DNA of 29,981 bases from contig DAOURR010000026.1 in NCBI GenBank assembly GCA_030627625.1, positions 1-29,981 of the forward strand, read 5' to 3'. Within the stretch, counting starts at the first letter, position 1, and each line of letters opens with the position of its first letter. Of this stretch, positions 1 through 8,152 are shown one piece after another. The translations under genes and the position numbers were made by a program. Under the pieces are notes generated by a model that did not search any database, was not told the origin of the DNA, and was given only the letters and a program-made list of their open reading frames with translations. The DNA comes from UBA3103 sp002365855 (GTDB lineage: Bacteria; Bacillota; Desulfotomaculia; Desulfotomaculales; Pelotomaculaceae).

Positions 1-92
1 ACAAAGGTAAGAAACTTGTCTTCCTGGGTATCCTCATCTTCCCCGAAATCCTCCTCCAGCAGATCGGCATCCAGCCTTTCATTTAAACTCAC
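1..92 (-). CDS. CheW-like chemotaxis coupling protein, N-terminal part only
   Basis: Only the first 30 codons are inside the window. A GTG start at 92 is preceded at 8 nt by a strong GGAGG site. The visible protein begins with an acidic stretch (LLEEDFGEDEDTQED) and then DKFLTFV, which resembles the first beta strand of CheW domains. CheW couples chemoreceptors to the CheA kinase in the cytoplasm. The gene lies 53 bp downstream of the CheY-like gene on the same strand, so the two probably share a transcript, and this context supports the CheW reading. The acidic N-terminal extension is longer than in typical CheW. The assignment rests on about seven domain residues plus context and could be wrong. 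Confidence 0.5.
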   Translation of the reverse strand, partial: MSLNERLDADLLEEDFGEDEDTQEDKFLTF

Positions 93-145
93 TTTCTTCA
101 CCTCCCGAAAATAGTTCAACTAATTAATATTGGAGCTTGAAAAGC

Positions 146-523
146 TTATCTCTTCAACGCTCCGGATAGAGCACGCTCCACAGCATTTATAACGGTTTCG
201 CTGTTGTAGGGTTTAACCACAAAGCACTTGGCGCCGGCGACTAATGCTTCGGACACAATTGTACGCTGTCCCATGGCGCTGATCATGATGATCCTGGCAT
301 CTTGGTCGATGGCGAGGATTGACTTGAGAGCAGCCATACCATCTACCTCCGGCATAGTCATGTCCATTGTAACCAGATCAGGATTCAGTTCGCTGTACTT
401 TGATATGGCAACCTGACCATTTTCAGCCTCACCAATAACTTCGTAACCGTTTTTGTTTAATATATCCTTCAATATCTTTCGGGCGAAAAAACTGTCATCA
501 ACAACCATAACCCGTCTGGCCAA
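146..523 (-). CDS. cheY: CheY-like single-domain response regulator
   Basis: This 125-residue protein is a receiver domain with no output domain. The acidic pocket is Asp9/Asp10, the phosphoacceptor is Asp54 (VTMDMTMPE), the switch residue is Ser82, and the conserved Lys104 sits in FVVKPY. Proteins of this kind carry the signal from CheA to the flagellar switch or act in other CheA-type pathways. The start is TTG at 523. An AAGGTAGTGG site lies upstream of it, whereas the internal ATG (codon 6) has no site and would remove the beginning of the first strand. The CheW-like gene follows. No chemoreceptor, CheA or flagellar gene is in the window, so motility versus another output cannot be decided. 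Confidence 0.9.
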   Translation of the reverse strand: MARRVMVVDDSFFARKILKDILNKNGYEVIGEAENGQVAISKYSELNPDLVTMDMTMPEVDGMAALKSILAIDQDARIIMISAMGQRTIVSEALVAGAKCFVVKPYNSETVINAVERALSGALKR

Positions 524-711
524 TTAAACCACTACCTTTTTGACAGATTAAAGACCATCTTTCAACAATGCCATACTAAAATTTAACAGCAAGCAAAAAA
601 CATACCACCTGGCAGGTCTTGATGTATAATAATCAGCCCGAAAGAAGACGCCATGCTTAAACATAAAATTTACTATCTACGTGATAAAAGGTACCTAAAG
701 AAAAAAAGACC

Positions 712-736
712 AAAAAAAAAGGAACTTATTGTTCCT
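712..736 (-). terminator. Rho-independent terminator of the kinase/regulator operon
   Basis: Read on the minus strand, AGGAAC-AATAA-GTTCCT forms a 6-bp stem with a 5-nt loop and is followed at once by nine T residues. It lies about 70 nt after the stop codon of the sigma-54 activator gene. Confidence 0.85.
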
Positions 737-804
737 CTTATACTTATCAGTACACTATACAGTTCATTTGAACATTTTGGCACATTTCCCCTGGCTATTA
801 AAAC

Positions 805-2268
805 TTACTTATCCGGGTGATCAAGCCTGCTGTATAACGCCCGCCGGGAAATCCCAAGATACCTGGCAGTTTCTGTTTTGTTCCCGTTTTTGAGCTGAAG
901 CGCTTTTAATACTATGTTTCTGTTATATTCTTCAATGGGCAACCCGCCAGGCGGGAGGATAAAATTACGGTGGTCTATAACTCCGGCGCCGTTAGTTTCA
1001 GGGGGTATTGAACTATTTTTATTTTTTTGTAATATACCCAGGTGACCAGGTTTTAGCTCTGTGTCGTCCCACATCAAAAGTGCCCACTCTATAGCGTTTT
1101 TTAATTCTCTTACGTTGCCGGGCCAGTGGTGCGATAGCAAAACGTCTGCGGCTCCATTGCTGATTCTGGAGAAACGCTTTCCCTTCTCGGTGGCCAGGTC
1201 GGACAAAAACTGCTTTGCCAGAGGAATGATGTCTTCTTTTCTTTCCCTCAGAGGGGGAATAAAAATGCGCCCGACACTCAAACGGTAATACAGGTCCTGC
1301 CGAAAAGCGCCCAGTTCTATTTTCTCTTCGACTTTAACATTGGTAGCACAGATTACTCTAACGCCGGTTTTTATTTTATTTAAACCTCCAACCCGATAAA
1401 ACTCTTTTTCCTGAATTAACCTGAGCAGTTTCGCCTGCAGGTCAACGGGAATCTCTCCGATTTCATCGAGAAAAAGGGTTCCGCCCTCTGCCATATCAAT
1501 TTTACCTTTTTGCCCTTTAGGCAGGCCCCCTGTAAAAGCACCCGCCTCATAGCCGAATAATTCACTCTCAAAAATGCTCGGTGATAAGGCAGCGCAGTTA
1601 ATGTCGACAAATGGGCCGGTCGCGGCGCCATCACCGTAATGTATATACCTGGCAATGACTTCCTTTCCGGTTCCTGTTTCACCCTCTATCAAAACTGGCA
1701 CCGCAGGGTCTCCATGCAGTTTCCGCGCATACTGGAAAACATTTTTCATAGACTCGGAATATATGCACATGCTGCCCAAACCGACAGACTTCAAGTAAGC
1801 CGCCTTCAGGCGCGACAGCTCCTGCCTGGTTTCTTTTGTGGCAGCCTGGACTACAATTTCAAATTTATCATTGAGTATTTTATTTTCCCTGCGCAGCGCC
1901 TGCCGTTCAGCTATACGCTCGGTGATAGCCGCCAGCTCTTCAACATTAATTGGTTTTAGCAGGTAATCGTAAGCTCCTAACCTCAACGCTTCAATAGCGG
2001 AACCCATATCGCCGTGACCGGTAAACAAAACGATATCAAAGTCCTGCCCGTCAGACATTGATTTAAGCTTTCGAAGCAACTCCAGCCCTGTCATCTTTGG
2101 CATTTTAATATCGGTAAGAACCATGTGGAATTGACCTGTCTGAAAAGTTTTCAGACTCTCATACCCGTTTTCACACTCGACCACACTGTGACCAAGCTCA
2201 CGCAAAAACTCACCAACCTGAAAGCGACTGCTCTGATCATCATCGGCCAGTAAAATATTCAGCTGCAT
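805..2268 (-). CDS. NtrC/AtoC-family response regulator, sigma-54 activator
   Basis: The 487-residue protein has the full three-part layout of bacterial enhancer-binding proteins. A receiver domain (about 3-118) carries Asp53 as phosphoacceptor and Lys105. A long helical linker (about 118-160) follows. The AAA+ domain (about 165-395) has Walker A GETGTGKE (196-203), Walker B GGTLFLDEIG (262-271) and the arginine-finger segment FRQDLYYRL (322-330). A Fis-type helix-turn-helix (about 450-485) ends the protein. The loop that contacts sigma-54 reads GAFTGG (243-248) instead of the usual GAFTGA. Its start ATG lies 7 bp after the stop of the PAS kinase gene, so the two are a cognate pair in one operon. 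The regulated genes are unknown. A sigma-54 promoter at 18178-18192 shows that this factor is used in the organism, but no link between the two is shown. Confidence 0.93.
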   Translation of the reverse strand: MQLNILLADDDQSSRFQVGEFLRELGHSVVECENGYESLKTFQTGQFHMVLTDIKMPKMTGLELLRKLKSMSDGQDFDIVLFTGHGDMGSAIEALRLGAYDYLLKPINVEELAAITERIAERQALRRENKILNDKFEIVVQAATKETRQELSRLKAAYLKSVGLGSMCIYSESMKNVFQYARKLHGDPAVPVLIEGETGTGKEVIARYIHYGDGAATGPFVDINCAALSPSIFESELFGYEAGAFTGGLPKGQKGKIDMAEGGTLFLDEIGEIPVDLQAKLLRLIQEKEFYRVGGLNKIKTGVRVICATNVKVEEKIELGAFRQDLYYRLSVGRIFIPPLRERKEDIIPLAKQFLSDLATEKGKRFSRISNGAADVLLSHHWPGNVRELKNAIEWALLMWDDTELKPGHLGILQKNKNSSIPPETNGAGVIDHRNFILPPGGLPIEEYNRNIVLKALQLKNGNKTETARYLGISRRALYSRLDHPDK

Positions 2269-2275
2269 GCACCCC

Positions 2276-3862
2276 CTAAAGAGCCCTGTTTTCTATGGCA
2301 GGCAATTCCACCCTGAAGGTTGCGCCGCCTGCGGAGTTGTTAAACACTTCAATCTGACCGCTAAAACTGGATAAAACGTTTTGCACAATGGATAGTCCCA
2401 GCCCCATCCCGACACCTGTATCTTTTGTTGTATAAAACGGGTCAAAAATGAGGTCCTTGATCTCTTCGCTGACCCCGGTAGCATTATCGCTGATTTCCAG
2501 GACAACTTTTTCACCGGCCCGGCGGGTTGAACAGGTAATTTCTTTTTCTCCGCTATCGACTTTATCCAGCGCCTGCATCCCATTTACGAGCAGGTTTATT
2601 ACTACTTCTTCAAGCCTGTTGGTATTACCCAGAACCCTGGGCAAATCCCTGGCAAGGGCTTTCTTAACTGTTATTTTGTGAGATGTCAGCTGGCGGCCCA
2701 GTATGCTGAGAGCTCCACTTACCGCGCTGTTTAAATTACAGGCCTCCAGACCGGTAGTTTTATCGCTGCCAACCAGGGAGCGCATGTGTTTAATAATTTC
2801 ATCCACACGATCTGCCTGAGTGGAGATCTTGCGAAGGTTTTCAACAATTTTTTCCTGGTCCAGCAAGCGTCCCCTCTTGTGCCAGTATAGCATGCCGTCC
2901 ACGATTACTTTCAGAGTGTTCAGGGGTTGATTAATCTCATGGGCAATCCCTGCGGAAATGGTACTCAGGGAGGCCAGTCTCTGGGCTCTCGCAGCCTGCT
3001 GCAGAAGGCGCTGCTTCTCCCTGCTCATTTGTACCTGCTCGGTAATATCAACGATCACTCCTACTAACCCTGCCACGACATCGTTGATATTTAAATAAAC
3101 AGCCTTATTAAAGATAACATTGCGCCTTGTGCCATCTTGATATACAACGGTAGATTCGTAGACTTGCACACCCTTTTCATGGAATAGAGCTTTATCCTTT
3201 TCGTTATATTCGTCAGCAAGGTCTTTGGGGAATATATCAAAAGTTGACTTTCCGACTATCTGATTTATTGTCAGGCCGGTATATTCCTCGAAAGCTTTGT
3301 TACAGCCCTGATATAAACCATTAGTATCTTTGTAGTATATTGGATTTGGAATGGTGTCAATTAATCTCTGCTGGAATAGGGAGCGTTCCTGTAGCTCCTC
3401 TTCCGCCCGCTTACGTTCCGTGATGTCGCGAATATTTCCGGTGAAGAAAGTATGTTCCCCCGCTTTCCACATTGAGATATACATCTCAACAGGGAATTCG
3501 CCGCCGTCCTTTTTTAGCCCGGCGAGCTCGACCGTTTTTCCAATCATGTTAGCTTTACCAGTCTCAGACAGACGTCTTAAGCCGTAAAGGTGTTCTTTAT
3601 GGAATCGCTCCGGCATGATCGTAGTGAGCGGCCTGCCAACTACTTCCTCCGCTGAGTACCCAAAGTAGTTTTCTGCCGCACCGTTAAAAAAAGTAATAGT
3701 CCTATTAATGTCCGCTGAAATGATAGCATTTCTAGCGGATTGTGCAATGGATAGGTAGTGTTTCTCCCTATTTTCTGCCATATCAAGCATTTTGTTGTTC
3801 TGAAGCCGTAAAGCCGCCAGTTCCTTTATTAACTGCTCATTAGTTTTATCTTCATCTCTCAT
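2276..3862 (-). CDS. Soluble PAS-PAS sensor histidine kinase
   Basis: With the ATG at 3862 the protein has 528 residues and no membrane segment. An N-terminal coiled coil (about 5-33) precedes PAS domain 1 (about 34-150), PAS domain 2 (about 160-278), a HisKA helix with His308 in GIAHEINQPLN, and an ATPase domain with N-box NLLVNGMQAL, G1 box DNATGV and G2 box GMGLGLSI. It should autophosphorylate and pass phosphate to Asp53 of the adjacent NtrC-type regulator. PAS1 resembles redox- or ligand-sensing PAS folds, but no cofactor can be assigned from sequence. A TTG at 3880 could add six residues. The ATG was preferred because GGGCGGGG sits about 9 nt before it and because the predicted transcription start falls near 3878. 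The signal is probably cytoplasmic. Confidence 0.92.
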   Translation of the reverse strand: MRDEDKTNEQLIKELAALRLQNNKMLDMAENREKHYLSIAQSARNAIISADINRTITFFNGAAENYFGYSAEEVVGRPLTTIMPERFHKEHLYGLRRLSETGKANMIGKTVELAGLKKDGGEFPVEMYISMWKAGEHTFFTGNIRDITERKRAEEELQERSLFQQRLIDTIPNPIYYKDTNGLYQGCNKAFEEYTGLTINQIVGKSTFDIFPKDLADEYNEKDKALFHEKGVQVYESTVVYQDGTRRNVIFNKAVYLNINDVVAGLVGVIVDITEQVQMSREKQRLLQQAARAQRLASLSTISAGIAHEINQPLNTLKVIVDGMLYWHKRGRLLDQEKIVENLRKISTQADRVDEIIKHMRSLVGSDKTTGLEACNLNSAVSGALSILGRQLTSHKITVKKALARDLPRVLGNTNRLEEVVINLLVNGMQALDKVDSGEKEITCSTRRAGEKVVLEISDNATGVSEEIKDLIFDPFYTTKDTGVGMGLGLSIVQNVLSSFSGQIEVFNNSAGGATFRVELPAIENRAL

Positions 3863-3884
3863 GCTGCATACCCCGCCCAAAATA

Positions 3885-3913
3885 CTTATATAATTACATT
3901 CCCTATATGTGAA
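3885..3913 (-). promoter_or_regulatory. Candidate sigma-A promoter of the kinase/regulator operon
   Basis: On the minus strand TTCACA (3913-3908) and TATAAG (3890-3885) are separated by exactly 17 bp, one mismatch each from the vegetative consensus. The predicted start near 3878 leaves a very short leader before the ATG at 3862. Confidence 0.45.
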
Positions 3914-3967
3914 AAAAACTCATATAACTAACTTTCAACAAGTGTTATAATTTTCCTGCCAATATTT

Positions 3968-4010
3968 AAAAAAACCACCGGCAGAACCACAAATGCAGAT
4001 GCTGCCGGTG
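3968..4010 (-). terminator. Rho-independent terminator of the rubrerythrin gene
   Basis: A perfect 9-bp stem (CACCGGCAG at 4010-4002 on the minus strand, paired with CTGCCGGTG at 3984-3976) has a 17-nt loop and is followed by GG and seven T residues. It lies about 40 nt after the rubrerythrin stop codon and insulates it from the kinase promoter downstream. Confidence 0.88.
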
Positions 4011-4052
4011 AACATATTACGTGTTTTTATTTTTATTCTGCAATAACAGGCA

Positions 4053-4544
4053 TTACTCCACTTTTTTAAAGGCTTTCGCGGGAGCATTGCAGATCACACA
4101 CTTGTCAGGAATTTCATTTTCTACAATGTTGCCGCATACTGTGCAAAGATAATATTCAGCCTCGGGTTTGCTGTCCAGTATTTCCAACGCTTTTTGATAC
4201 AAGCCAGCGTGAACTTTTTCAGCCTCGTTGGCATAAACAAACGCCCTTTTTGCCTGTTTCGCGCCTTCTTCTTCGGCAGTTTTAATAAACCCGGGGTACA
4301 TTGTGGTAAATTCATAAGTTTCACCCTCAATAGCAGCTTTTAAATTCTCGGTAGTTGATTTTATAGCACCCAGTGCCCTTAACTGGTCATATGCGTGGAT
4401 GGCTTCTGCTTCGGAAGCTGCCCTGAATAATTTTGCTACGGTAGGATAGCCTTCTGCTTCGGCCTTTTTCGCAAACGCCGCATATTTACGATTGGCCTGC
4501 GATTCACCAGCTATAGATTCTTTTAGGTTTTTTTCTGTGCTCAT
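4053..4544 (-). CDS. Rubrerythrin
   Basis: This 163-residue protein has a four-helix ferritin-like domain followed by a rubredoxin-like domain. The diiron ligands are recognisable in two repeats: ESIAGESQANRKY with EAEAIHA, and EGETYEF with NEAEKVHA. The rubredoxin part has paired cysteines in LCTVCGN and DKCVICN near the C-terminus. Rubrerythrins are cytoplasmic NADH-linked peroxidases that detoxify hydrogen peroxide in anaerobes. The ATG at 4544 is chosen because GGAGG lies 7 nt before it. A GTG two codons upstream would overlap that site. It appears monocistronic, with its own terminator at 3968-4010 and an AT-rich upstream region in which no convincing -35 box was seen. It points to a strict anaerobe exposed to occasional oxygen. 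Confidence 0.96.
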   Translation of the reverse strand: MSTEKNLKESIAGESQANRKYAAFAKKAEAEGYPTVAKLFRAASEAEAIHAYDQLRALGAIKSTTENLKAAIEGETYEFTTMYPGFIKTAEEEGAKQAKRAFVYANEAEKVHAGLYQKALEILDSKPEAEYYLCTVCGNIVENEIPDKCVICNAPAKAFKKVE

Positions 4545-4619
4545 GTACACCCCTCCATTTTTTTGTTTAATAATACTAAAAATAACTTAAAAAATTATTA
4601 TATTTGTATTAATATTAAC

Positions 4620-4886
4620 TTATTTTTTTATATCTATCACATCCCTAACATCCCTGCATGCTGAGCTGATCGAGGACAATTTTTTTAGCGCCTCCATGTT
4701 ATCCCTGTCCCCTGTTTTAGCCCGGCGAATAGCATTCTCCAGAAGCGCAATGGAGCGGTCATAATCATCTTTATTCACGGGAAAGGGGTGGCCGTCCTTT
4801 CCACCGTGGGCAAAACTGTAGCGAGCAGGGTCCCTGCGGCTTGCCCTGGCGTCATACACCACATCTTGAACATAGAGTTTTTTCAA
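4620..4886 (-). pseudogene. Probable 3' remnant of a DUF763-family gene
   Basis: The 88-codon frame contains YDARASRRDPARYSFAHGG and KDGHPFPV followed by a charged helix (DYDRSIALLENAIRRAK). From memory this resembles the C-terminal end of DUF763 proteins, which are usually several hundred residues long. Here only that end is present. The frame opens with a TTG at 4886, has an in-frame stop two codons further upstream, and lacks a recognisable ribosome binding site. The 94 bp between it and the divergent gene at 4981 are AT-rich and show no more of the protein. I read it as a gene that has lost its 5' part. A small intact protein cannot be excluded, and the family match needs a database search. 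Confidence 0.45.
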
Positions 4887-4980
4887 AAATTAGACAGACA
4901 AAAAAAGGTGAAAATAAACTTACAAAGAAAATAAATATATCTGAATTTTTTTATGACTAGCTATAGAAAGTTGGTGCATT

Positions 4981-5403
4981 ATGTATCTACACAACCTGTT
5001 TGTTTATGGAACGCTGCTTCCCGGCCTGAAAAACTACAAGTGTTTTATCGAACACCATAAGCCAAAAATCTATGAGGCCAAGGTCAACGCGGTCATGTAC
5101 TACCTGCCGGAAGACGGGTATCCCGTTGTCCTGGATGGTGAGGGAATAGTAAAAGGGGTACTCTATGAAAGCAGAGAACTTTCTGTAATACTTCCGGAAA
5201 TCGATGAGATTGAAAAGTATACCGGTGTAGAAAGCCAAAACCTGTTAATCCGTGAAATCAGGGACGTCGAAATCCTGGAAACGGGAAAAACAGTCAAGGC
5301 TCACATGTACATGTGGCCGCCCGAGAAGGCGAAGTGGCTTAAGGAAAACGCCAAGGTCATAGTGGACGGTGATTGGGCCAGGTTCCTGAAGGAGAATAAA
5401 TAA
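4981..5403 (+). CDS. Gamma-glutamylcyclotransferase-like (AIG2-type) protein
   Basis: The 140-residue protein begins with LFVYGTLLPG, the hallmark substrate-binding loop of the gamma-glutamylcyclotransferase / AIG2 fold. It also has the GVLYE strand and an acidic segment (PEIDEIEKY) that could supply the catalytic glutamate. Members release 5-oxoproline from gamma-glutamyl-amines or peptides, but many bacterial homologues have no proven substrate. It is a cytoplasmic protein of normal length for the family. The upstream site is weak (GGTG 5-6 nt before the ATG). It stands alone on the plus strand between minus-strand genes, and no terminator was seen in the 100 bp after it. Confidence 0.8.
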   Translation: MYLHNLFVYGTLLPGLKNYKCFIEHHKPKIYEAKVNAVMYYLPEDGYPVVLDGEGIVKGVLYESRELSVILPEIDEIEKYTGVESQNLLIREIRDVEILETGKTVKAHMYMWPPEKAKWLKENAKVIVDGDWARFLKENK

Positions 5404-5503
5404 AGAAAACCCATTGGTGTTATGAATATGGAACTTGGCGACATTTTTTATATTCACCTTCAGTAATCTCCTTACGGATATTTTCTACCTAAAATATGTT
5501 AAA

Positions 5504-6271
5504 TTATAAGAACCGGCCTGAGTTATCAAGGCTGGGAAAGGCCCTGGTGTTCTCCGCCTCCAGCAAGGCCAGCATTTGCGCGTGATTGGAAGGCAGCGGC
5601 TCTTGTGCTACATTCCTTTGCGCCAGAGGCAGTTCCATCAGCACTTCTTTCAGAATTACAGTCGGCCTGGCGGAAAGTACCAGGATCCGGTGCCCCAGCA
5701 GCAGGGCATCCATGATGTTATGAGTGACCAGCACAATCGTTCGCGGCGCTGACTGCCACATTCTCGAAAGCTGGCGCACCAGTCCCAACCTTAGCGGCGT
5801 ATCCAAAGACTTAAAAGGCTCATCCAGCAGCAGCAGGTCGTGTGGATAGGCAAAAGCTCTGCAAAGGGCGAGGCGTTGCTTCATACCCCCGCTCAGGGAC
5901 TTGGGGTAACTGTTCCTGTAGTCATGAAGTCCCATCAGGTTCAGGTATTCGCTGACCAACTCCTGCCTTTGTTCCAAAGCGACAACATCATTTAAAACAA
6001 AGTCAATATTTTGTGCCACTGTTTTCCAGTGCAAAAGACGGGGCTCCTGGAAAACATAGCTTGCCCTCATAGCTTCCGTCCCGGTGATTTTACCGGAATC
6101 AGCCTGCTCCAGCCCTGCCAGAAGCTGCAGTATTGTTGTTTTACCACAGCCTGAAGGGCCGATAATGCAGAGTATTTTACCCACGTCGGCGGTCATGTTA
6201 AAGTTATTCAGCACCCTGGTCTGACCAAGGGTTTTGTTGACATGTTCAAACTTAATCAAATTACAAATCAC
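5504..6271 (-). CDS. ABC transporter ATPase, SsuB/TauB/NrtD type
   Basis: The 255-residue ATPase has Walker A GPSGCGKTT near residues 38-46, a Q-loop (VFQEPRLLHW), the signature SLSGGMKQR, and Walker B LLLLDEPF with a downstream switch histidine (VTHN). The Q-loop form QEPRLLPW/HW is typical of ATPases for sulfonate, taurine, nitrate and similar small anions. It energises the permease encoded just upstream. The start is a GTG inside the last codons of the permease gene (GTGA overlap, 6268-6271), with no strong site of its own, so translation is probably coupled. It is the last gene of the three-gene operon. No terminator hairpin was found after it. Confidence 0.92.
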   Translation of the reverse strand: MICNLIKFEHVNKTLGQTRVLNNFNMTADVGKILCIIGPSGCGKTTILQLLAGLEQADSGKITGTEAMRASYVFQEPRLLHWKTVAQNIDFVLNDVVALEQRQELVSEYLNLMGLHDYRNSYPKSLSGGMKQRLALCRAFAYPHDLLLLDEPFKSLDTPLRLGLVRQLSRMWQSAPRTIVLVTHNIMDALLLGHRILVLSARPTVILKEVLMELPLAQRNVAQEPLPSNHAQMLALLEAENTRAFPSLDNSGRFL

Positions 6272-7020
6272 ATCCAGTGGCTCATTTTGCGGGTGACCAG
6301 GCAGGGTAAAAGCCGGTCTGTCAGCAATCCCAGCACAATCAGAATAAGGGTCCAGGCAAATAACTCCGCCGTTTCTAGATTTATTCTCGCTACTGCCATC
6401 CTGGCTCCAATTCCCTGGTGGACACTCAAGAATTCTGACATTGCCAGTGCTTTCCAGGTCGTCCCCAGCGCTGTGGAAATACCGGCAAACAGATATGGAA
6501 GCACTTGTGGCAGGTAGATTTCACGGAATATCCTCGGCTTTGCAATATGGAAAACACAGGCCATCTGCAGCAACTGCTTGTCAATGCTCCTGACGCCCTG
6601 AATCGTGTTGATGATAATAAGAGGTATGGTCGTAACCAAAACCACAAACACCGGCACCTTGCTGAAACCAATCCAGATCATGGCAAGCAGCAGCCAGGAA
6701 ATTAACGGAATTACCTGAAGCGCCACTACCATAGGCCTGAGGAGGCTGGCGGCAATTGGATTCAAACCTATCAGCAGGCCCAGGGGCACGCCTACGATAA
6801 CAGCCAGGCTGAATCCTGTGAGCCCGCGAATGATTGACTGGCGCCCGTGTTCCCATAACTGGCCGTCCGCAGTCACGTTCAGGGCGCTTTGCACTACATC
6901 CACGGGTGAAGGCAAAATAACCGGGTTATACAGGCGTGAAGCGGCAAACCAGCAAACAAAGAAAAGCAGCAATCCAAGAAGCGGCGTCAGTCCCCTAGTC
7001 AGCAAGGAAAAACTTTTCAT
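6268..7020 (-). CDS. ABC transporter permease, SsuC/TauC type
   Basis: This 250-residue integral membrane protein has about six hydrophobic segments and the EAA-type cytoplasmic loop (LPQVLPYLFAGISTALGTTWKAL) that docks on the ATPase. Length and layout match binding-protein-dependent permeases of the SsuC/TauC/NrtB group. The ATG at 7020 lies inside the 3' end of the substrate-binding protein gene (26-bp overlap) and the gene overlaps the ATPase gene by 4 bp, so the three proteins are produced together. The loop lies near the middle of the C-terminal half, as expected. Confidence 0.92.
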   Translation of the reverse strand: MKSFSLLTRGLTPLLGLLLFFVCWFAASRLYNPVILPSPVDVVQSALNVTADGQLWEHGRQSIIRGLTGFSLAVIVGVPLGLLIGLNPIAASLLRPMVVALQVIPLISWLLLAMIWIGFSKVPVFVVLVTTIPLIIINTIQGVRSIDKQLLQMACVFHIAKPRIFREIYLPQVLPYLFAGISTALGTTWKALAMSEFLSVHQGIGARMAVARINLETAELFAWTLILIVLGLLTDRLLPCLVTRKMSHWM

Positions 7021-7978
7021 CCGGCAGCTTCCCTCCCACCATCTCCGGAGAAAAATCTAAAAGCCTGGCTAAATACGTTGTCACGTCGCTCTTTGCCTGC
7101 GAGCCCGTTGTGAAAAACATTCGCGTGCGTTCCATGCTCTTGATAAAAATCTGAGCCGGCATGTTCATGTTAACTTCAACAAGGGGGGCGGCTTCGGCAG
7201 TATTGGCGACTGTCCATTCCATCGCGGCGGCATAAGAGCTCTGGAACTCAGCCAGGGTTTTCGGATAAGCCCGCGCGAACTCATTGCGCACAACCATTCC
7301 GGCCTGGGGCAAACTGGTCGAATCCCCCTCAAAGCTCTGCCAGTCTTTGAAGAAATCCCTGGCGACCCTTGCCTCGGAGTTTTTCAACAACACTTGTGTG
7401 ACCTGCGGCTCAGGCAGTACGGCATATCGCGCCATTCCGTTGATCATTAGCTGGGCGATTTCTGGTGAGCCCAGGTAAGTCAGCTTTACCTCATCCTTCC
7501 GCAGCCCGCTTCTGTCGAGCAAATACTGAGTTAGAACATCCGGGGTAGAGCCCTGCGCTCCCACATAAAGGTCCTTGCCGCTCAGGTCCTGCCAGTTGCC
7601 GACCTGGTCATCCAGGGTGACCAGATAAAGTATCCCCCAGGTGCTGACGTTCGCCAGTGAAATATCCACCTGCTTGTTGTAAAGCTTTGCCGCCACGTTC
7701 AGGGGCAGCACGGTTAAATCAGCTTCACCCTTGGCAGCGCGTGTGGTAGCCTCTTCCACCGATTTATAAATGATGAGCTCAATCTTTGTTCCCTTTAGCG
7801 CTTCGTCCTGCGCCATCTTGTACAGCGGCGCCGTAGGAGGCGCCATAGGGGCCTGAACCACAATCTTTTCAGGTACGCTTGATTGGGCCTGCTTGTTGAT
7901 AGCTGTATTAGCGTTGCATCCAACAGTTGACATTATAACCAACAATACCAGCATCACAAGCGCTGATTTTCGAACCAT
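6995..7978 (-). CDS. ABC transporter substrate-binding lipoprotein (NMT1/SsuA-like)
   Basis: The 327-residue precursor begins with a lipoprotein signal (hydrophobic core, then STVGC with the lipidated Cys near residue 21). The mature part has a periplasmic-binding-protein II layout: VVQAPMAPPTAPLYKM, then LTVLPLNVAAKL, a DLSGKDLYVGAQGSTPD hinge region, and a C-terminal helical lobe. It would sit on the outer face of the membrane and feed the SsuC-like permease. Substrate cannot be read from the sequence. Homologous systems import sulfonates, nitrate, bicarbonate or thiamin precursors, and no sulfonate-utilisation gene is nearby. The ATG at 7978 has GGAGTGA about 8 nt upstream. It is the first gene of the operon, and no riboswitch was recognised in the 174 bp before it. 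Confidence 0.88.
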   Translation of the reverse strand: MVRKSALVMLVLLVIMSTVGCNANTAINKQAQSSVPEKIVVQAPMAPPTAPLYKMAQDEALKGTKIELIIYKSVEEATTRAAKGEADLTVLPLNVAAKLYNKQVDISLANVSTWGILYLVTLDDQVGNWQDLSGKDLYVGAQGSTPDVLTQYLLDRSGLRKDEVKLTYLGSPEIAQLMINGMARYAVLPEPQVTQVLLKNSEARVARDFFKDWQSFEGDSTSLPQAGMVVRNEFARAYPKTLAEFQSSYAAAMEWTVANTAEAAPLVEVNMNMPAQIFIKSMERTRMFFTTGSQAKSDVTTYLARLLDFSPEMVGGKLPDEKFFLAD

Positions 7979-8152
7979 TACAAATCACTCCGATCGTTAT
8001 GAAAATTAACTTAATATCCTTCGCCTTAACGCTTCCTAATCCTCTAATTTAAGCTGAGGTGATTTAACACAAGTTTTTAGGTAAATATAAACTCCGTTTT
8101 CCCCTTCTTTTACGATATAATAGGTGGTATAAAAGACCGTTAGGAGAAAAAG

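Noticed and set aside
777..795. TGGCAC near 780 as a second sigma-54 promoter
   Set aside because: There is no TTGC at the required spacing.
5245..5457. Minus-strand 70-codon frame antisense to the cyclotransferase gene with AAGGAG upstream
   Set aside because: It overlaps a well-supported gene almost completely and its product looks like an antisense translation.
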